Both the position numbers and the translations under genes were made by a program. From Canna indica (lineage: Eukaryota; Streptophyta; Magnoliopsida; Zingiberales; Cannaceae), in NCBI GenBank assembly GCA_034359265.1, contig CP136896.1, positions 12,803,501 to 12,867,500 of the forward strand: 64,000 nt of DNA, given 5' to 3'. Shown here one piece after another: positions 60,814-64,000 of the stretch (its first letter is position 1; each line of letters starts with the position of its first letter). A model generated the notes under the pieces. The model saw nothing but the letters and a program-made list of their open reading frames with translations. It ran no database searches and was not told the DNA's origin.

Positions 60814-62739
60814 ATGGGGAGCCCTAAGGTGAAAATGAAGGGATCGGATTTCGGATCTGAGTTGAAGGGTAAGTTTTCAGATGTCTCTTTTGATTTTTTG
60901 TCTAATCCTATTTCTGGTATAGTCCTTGGTAGATCTGGGGATAGTTCTTTGGTTGAGGAGGCCGGAAGGCAAGTTTTGGCCAATGATCTTAGCCTAAAGG
61001 CATACAATGGTTTAAATCTTGAGATCCAAGCTACTTGGAGCGGTGACCGGGTTGATGGTGGAGATACTTCTGCTAAGGAAAAAAGTAACACTCTATTGCT
61101 ATCTGATTCTAGTTTTGACTCTGAGAAAGGTAAGAATCCTCCTCTTACTGGTGTAAATGGAAAGATTATTGTTAATAATAGCGATTCGGCTTTGAGATCT
61201 AAGTTTCCGTCGATAAATGTTTCTTGGGCTAGCCTCTTTAAGGCTAAGGCTTCAGATTCCACTGCTTTTTCATCTTTTGAGTTGTTATCATCGATAAAGT
61301 CCTCTGTCTCTGATTTTGTGGAGTTTAATGATTCGGAATTAAATGATATGCGGAAACCTTGGTTTGCTTCCTTACTTGGGCGTTTTATTCGTCGATCGCC
61401 TCCTCATTTTCAAGTTCGGGATTGGGCATTTTCGGTTTGGTCTTCGTTTAAAATTGTGAATGTTATTGATCTTGAAAATGGATTTTTTCTGTTTCGTTTT
61501 GAGTCGCAAGAAGATGTTGTTAAGGTCTTAACTGATGGCCCCTGGGCTTTTAGAGGGGATCTAATCAATCTCCAGCCTTGGAAGCTGGATTTTAAGGCTC
61601 TAACAGAATCTATCTCTTCTGCGCTTGTTTGGATTCAGCTTCCGAATTTGCCTATGGAATATTGGCAGAATGCCAGTTTGTTTAGAATTGCATCTGCTAT
61701 AGGGAGGCCTATTAAAGTTGATGAGAATTCTTTTAATTGGCTTCGTGGAAAATTTATTCGTATTTGTATTGAGATAGATTTCAATAAGCTTTTAAAACAA
61801 GGGGTTTGGATTGGCCGGTCTGGTGCTGGTATTTTTCAGGCTATTAGGTATGAGCGTCTTCCTACCTTTTGTTTTAAATGTGGTATTATTGGGCATCAAG
61901 CTAATAATTGTTCTCCTACTTTTATTGTTGATAATATGGATACTGTAATGCATGATAATGTTGTTGTTTTAGATAAAAGTATTTCAATAAGTAAAGGGAG
62001 TAGCGGTAAGGATGACAATCAGCAACCTGCTTCCAAGTCAGTATATAGACCTTGGATCCAGGTTGGTAGAAAGGGTAAACCTCAATTTAGAAGGAATAAT
62101 AATGGTATAGAAGGTAGGTCCCATTTTAATAATGATCAATTTGTGACCAACCGTGATAAGAGGAATGAAAATACTATGATGAAGTTTATTTCTGAAGGAA
62201 ATGATCCTTTACAGTCTCCTGTTCAAAATGAGGAGGTTACAGATGATCCTCCTGCTATTTTTCAAAAGAGGGATAACTCTAGCTTGCAGGAGAACTTCTT
62301 TCCTGACTCTTGTCATAAAGACAAAACTGATATGGTTACTGTCCCTATTAAAATGGTAGATAGGAATGAGGTTTTTATGAATTCCTCTGCTAGTGGATTT
62401 GGTTCTACTATTCCTAAGGAAAATGATGCTTTTATCCAAGGTGCTGTCTCTGGGGCTTTGGATGGGTCCTCCTTCTCTGGTTTAGTAGACCAGGTTGCTG
62501 CTAGTTTAGGGGAATTAGGAGATAAAGTTGTTGACAACCCCCCTAACTCTGTGGATGGGAATAGGAAGACTAAGTCCCAAACTAGGAAAAATAAGTTCAC
62601 TAAAATTGAAATAACTAAGAATTTAGCTAAGCTAGACAATGTTATCCAGACCAATAAGAAGAAAAAGGTTAAGAAGGTTCACCCCCATTTAAATTCTGAA
62701 TTGATAGTTGGCTCCTTTCATCCATGCCAACTAATCTAG
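60814..62739 (+). CDS. LINE ORF1 protein (DUF4283, CCHC zinc knuckle)
   Basis: The 641-aa frame is open from an ATG after a GC-rich leader. The DUF4283 domain covers about residues 185-325, with the typical DLENGFFLFRFESQEDVVKV, then GPWAFRGDLINLQPW, then WIQLPNLPMEYW. It is followed near residue 353 by a CCHC knuckle, CFKCGIIGHQANNC. The rest is polar and basic, ending in RKTKSQTRKNKFTKIEITKN-type sequence. Proteins of this kind bind the LINE RNA and are needed for retrotransposition. The absence of stops suggests a young insertion. The start is chosen because it is the first ATG and the domain spacing is normal. Confidence 0.85.
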   Translation: MGSPKVKMKGSDFGSELKGKFSDVSFDFLSNPISGIVLGRSGDSSLVEEAGRQVLANDLSLKAYNGLNLEIQATWSGDRVDGGDTSAKEKSNTLLLSDSSFDSEKGKNPPLTGVNGKIIVNNSDSALRSKFPSINVSWASLFKAKASDSTAFSSFELLSSIKSSVSDFVEFNDSELNDMRKPWFASLLGRFIRRSPPHFQVRDWAFSVWSSFKIVNVIDLENGFFLFRFESQEDVVKVLTDGPWAFRGDLINLQPWKLDFKALTESISSALVWIQLPNLPMEYWQNASLFRIASAIGRPIKVDENSFNWLRGKFIRICIEIDFNKLLKQGVWIGRSGAGIFQAIRYERLPTFCFKCGIIGHQANNCSPTFIVDNMDTVMHDNVVVLDKSISISKGSSGKDDNQQPASKSVYRPWIQVGRKGKPQFRRNNNGIEGRSHFNNDQFVTNRDKRNENTMMKFISEGNDPLQSPVQNEEVTDDPPAIFQKRDNSSLQENFFPDSCHKDKTDMVTVPIKMVDRNEVFMNSSASGFGSTIPKENDAFIQGAVSGALDGSSFSGLVDQVAASLGELGDKVVDNPPNSVDGNRKTKSQTRKNKFTKIEITKNLAKLDNVIQTNKKKKVKKVHPHLNSELIVGSFHPCQLI

Positions 62740-62850
62740 TTGGTCTATCTTCTAAAAATATTTTTGTTAGGCAGCATATCTCAGAGGTTGGAAGCCCTTC
62801 TAGGAGTAAGGAGGTTATGTGTGTTAATGGGATGGATAAATCTATTAATA

Positions 62851-63609
62851 ATGTCAATGAAAATTCTTAGTTGGAATTGTAGGGGCCCGAGAAGGAGACC
62901 TGTGAAAGATTTTATTAAAGCTCAGATTAGAAATAACTCTGTTTGTTTAATTTTTTTGCAAGAAACTCATATGCAAGATTATGATTCTCTAGATTTTATT
63001 TATTCGCTTGGTAAAAATTGGATTGGTACTGTTGTTAGCTCTATTGGGGCTTCTGGGGGTTTGCTGCTTGCTTGGAAAGCCTCTTTAGTTAAGGCTCATG
63101 TTATTTCTAAATCTGTAAGTCTTATTAATGTGATTGTCCAATATTATGATAGCAGACCCCTGGATTTCAGGTTTATATGCTTCAACTAATCCTTTCATTA
63201 GGAATTCTTTATGGGATAAGCTTGGTAGCTTGGACCTTGATAATATTCTCTGGTTATTTATTGGTGATTTTAACTGCATTATTAATTCATGTGATAAAAT
63301 TGGTAGTTCTATTTTTTTTTAGAATAACAATGTGCTTGCTTTAAGGAAATGTATTAATGATTGTAATTTGTTGATTTAGGTTTTTCAGGTAGTAAGTTTA
63401 CATTGTGTAATAATAGGAAAAATCTGCATAGAATTCTTGTGAGATTGAATAGGGCTTTCGTAAATCCTTCTTGGCTCTCTCTGTTTAATAATTCATATGT
63501 TATTCATATGAATAGATCCATATCTGATCACTGTCCTTTATGTTTAAATGTTGTTGATTCTGCTTTTAAGGGAAATTATAAGTTTAGATTCTAGAATTTC
63601 TGGACTCAG
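62851..63609 (+). pseudogene. LINE ORF2 endonuclease part, frameshifted and truncated
   Basis: The start MSMKILSWNCRGPRRRP at 62851 is the usual opening of plant L1 ORF2. CLIFLQETHMQD follows with the catalytic E-T-H region, then SGGLLLAWK. After a frame change near 63150, WISGLYAS, SLWDKL and WLFIGDFNCI (the endonuclease GDFN motif) appear. A stop lies near 63320 and another near 63377-63379, after which GSKFTLCNNR, RLNRAFVNPSWLSLF and SISDHCPL (the SDHxP motif) follow in another frame. A TAG near 63591 precedes NFWTQ, and the homology stops there. The reverse transcriptase is missing. Confidence 0.8.
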
Positions 63610-63610
63610 T

Positions 63611-64000
63611 GTTACGCCCCGCCTAGGTTTATCCCTATATAAGGGACCTCACCTAGGAGAAGCGCAACTAGCAACAGATCAACAATCATCAAATGGACTG
63701 AATTTAAACTTATAACCAGATTCGAATCAAATGTCCAACCAGATAATAATAAAAGTCCAACAGTCCATAAGAGAACAATAAATTCCAGAGTCTAGCTAAA
63801 AATGCAAAGTTCAACTAATAAACTAGGAAACTAAATGCTGTGCGGAAGACGTCTCCTCCTCCTCCAAAACTCTAGCTACCCCAGGAGATAAAGCCGTCAT
63901 ACCTGAGGATCTGAGGCAAAAACAACAAAAATCAGCAGAAGGCTGAGTAGGATTTCAACAAGATGCTATGATGCCATGTGTACAACGGAAGATATGATTC
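63611..64000. mobile_element. Probable LTR start at the window edge
   Basis: TGTTACGCCCCGCCTAGG begins abruptly where the LINE ends, with TGT...CCCCG as in many plant LTRs. Further on, CCCTATATAAGGGACC resembles a promoter, and GTGCGGAAGACGTCTCC and GCAGAAGGCTGAGTAGG words follow. The other end is outside the window, so the identity is tentative. Confidence 0.45.

Larger units (their letters stand above)
60540..63610 (+). mobile_element. L1-like LINE with intact ORF1, truncated in ORF2
   Basis: A GC-richer leader begins near 60540 and includes a C-run at about 60785-60795 just before ORF1. ORF1 (60814-62739) is uninterrupted. ORF2 begins near 62851, is broken, and ends abruptly at about 63610 inside the region between endonuclease and reverse transcriptase. 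There TGTTACGCCCCG, an LTR-like start, begins. The rest of the element is not in the window. It is of the same general family as the minus-strand LINE at 31.5-36.6 kb. Confidence 0.85.

Overview
This window is nuclear DNA of a flowering plant. It has long AT-rich intergenic DNA packed with nested transposons, GT-AG introns, and three recognisable multi-exon host genes. The GC-rich first exon of the KANADI gene against otherwise AT-rich DNA would fit a non-grass monocot, but that is only an inference. I see no tRNA, rRNA, CRISPR array or operon-like arrangement.

Host genes. (1) A KANADI (GARP/MYB-like) transcription factor lies on the + strand at 9516-12756, in six exons encoding 374 aa. (2) A JmjN-JmjC-C5HC2 histone lysine demethylase of the JMJ13/JMJ706 class lies on the - strand, with coding exons between 27163 and 22214 and a leader exon ending at 29659. 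(3) A WEB-family long coiled-coil protein lies on the - strand at 43758-40563, in three exons encoding 825 aa. In all three the splice junctions can be placed by eye with consistent phase. They are unrelated in function and regulated separately.

Mobile DNA by region. 1.1-2.3 kb: fold-back element. 3.0-5.5 kb: decayed hAT transposon. 6.2-6.8 kb: LINE scrap. 18.2-19.8 kb: very large fold-back element with an 8-bp target duplication. 20.1-21.5 kb: a fold-back MITE and a hAT-type MITE. 31.5-36.6 kb: decayed minus-strand LINE carrying two nested hAT-type MITEs, followed by an LTR-like stretch. 44.4-51.8 kb: full-length CACTA (En/Spm) element with GTA target duplication, inside an older CACTA-like element. 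51.8-54.2 kb: LTR-like, repeat-rich DNA. 54.2-60.4 kb: hAT end, fold-back, Tourist-like MITE, LINE scrap holding a hAT-type MITE, and a Mutator-like MITE. 60.5-63.6 kb: plus-strand LINE with intact ORF1 and broken ORF2, cut off by LTR-like sequence at the window edge.

The points most worth a second look are the 1.6-kb near-palindrome at 18.2-19.8 kb, the cluster of in-frame stops at the predicted N-terminus of the demethylase, the tandem NAG acceptor in KANADI, and the dated nesting order of the transposons.
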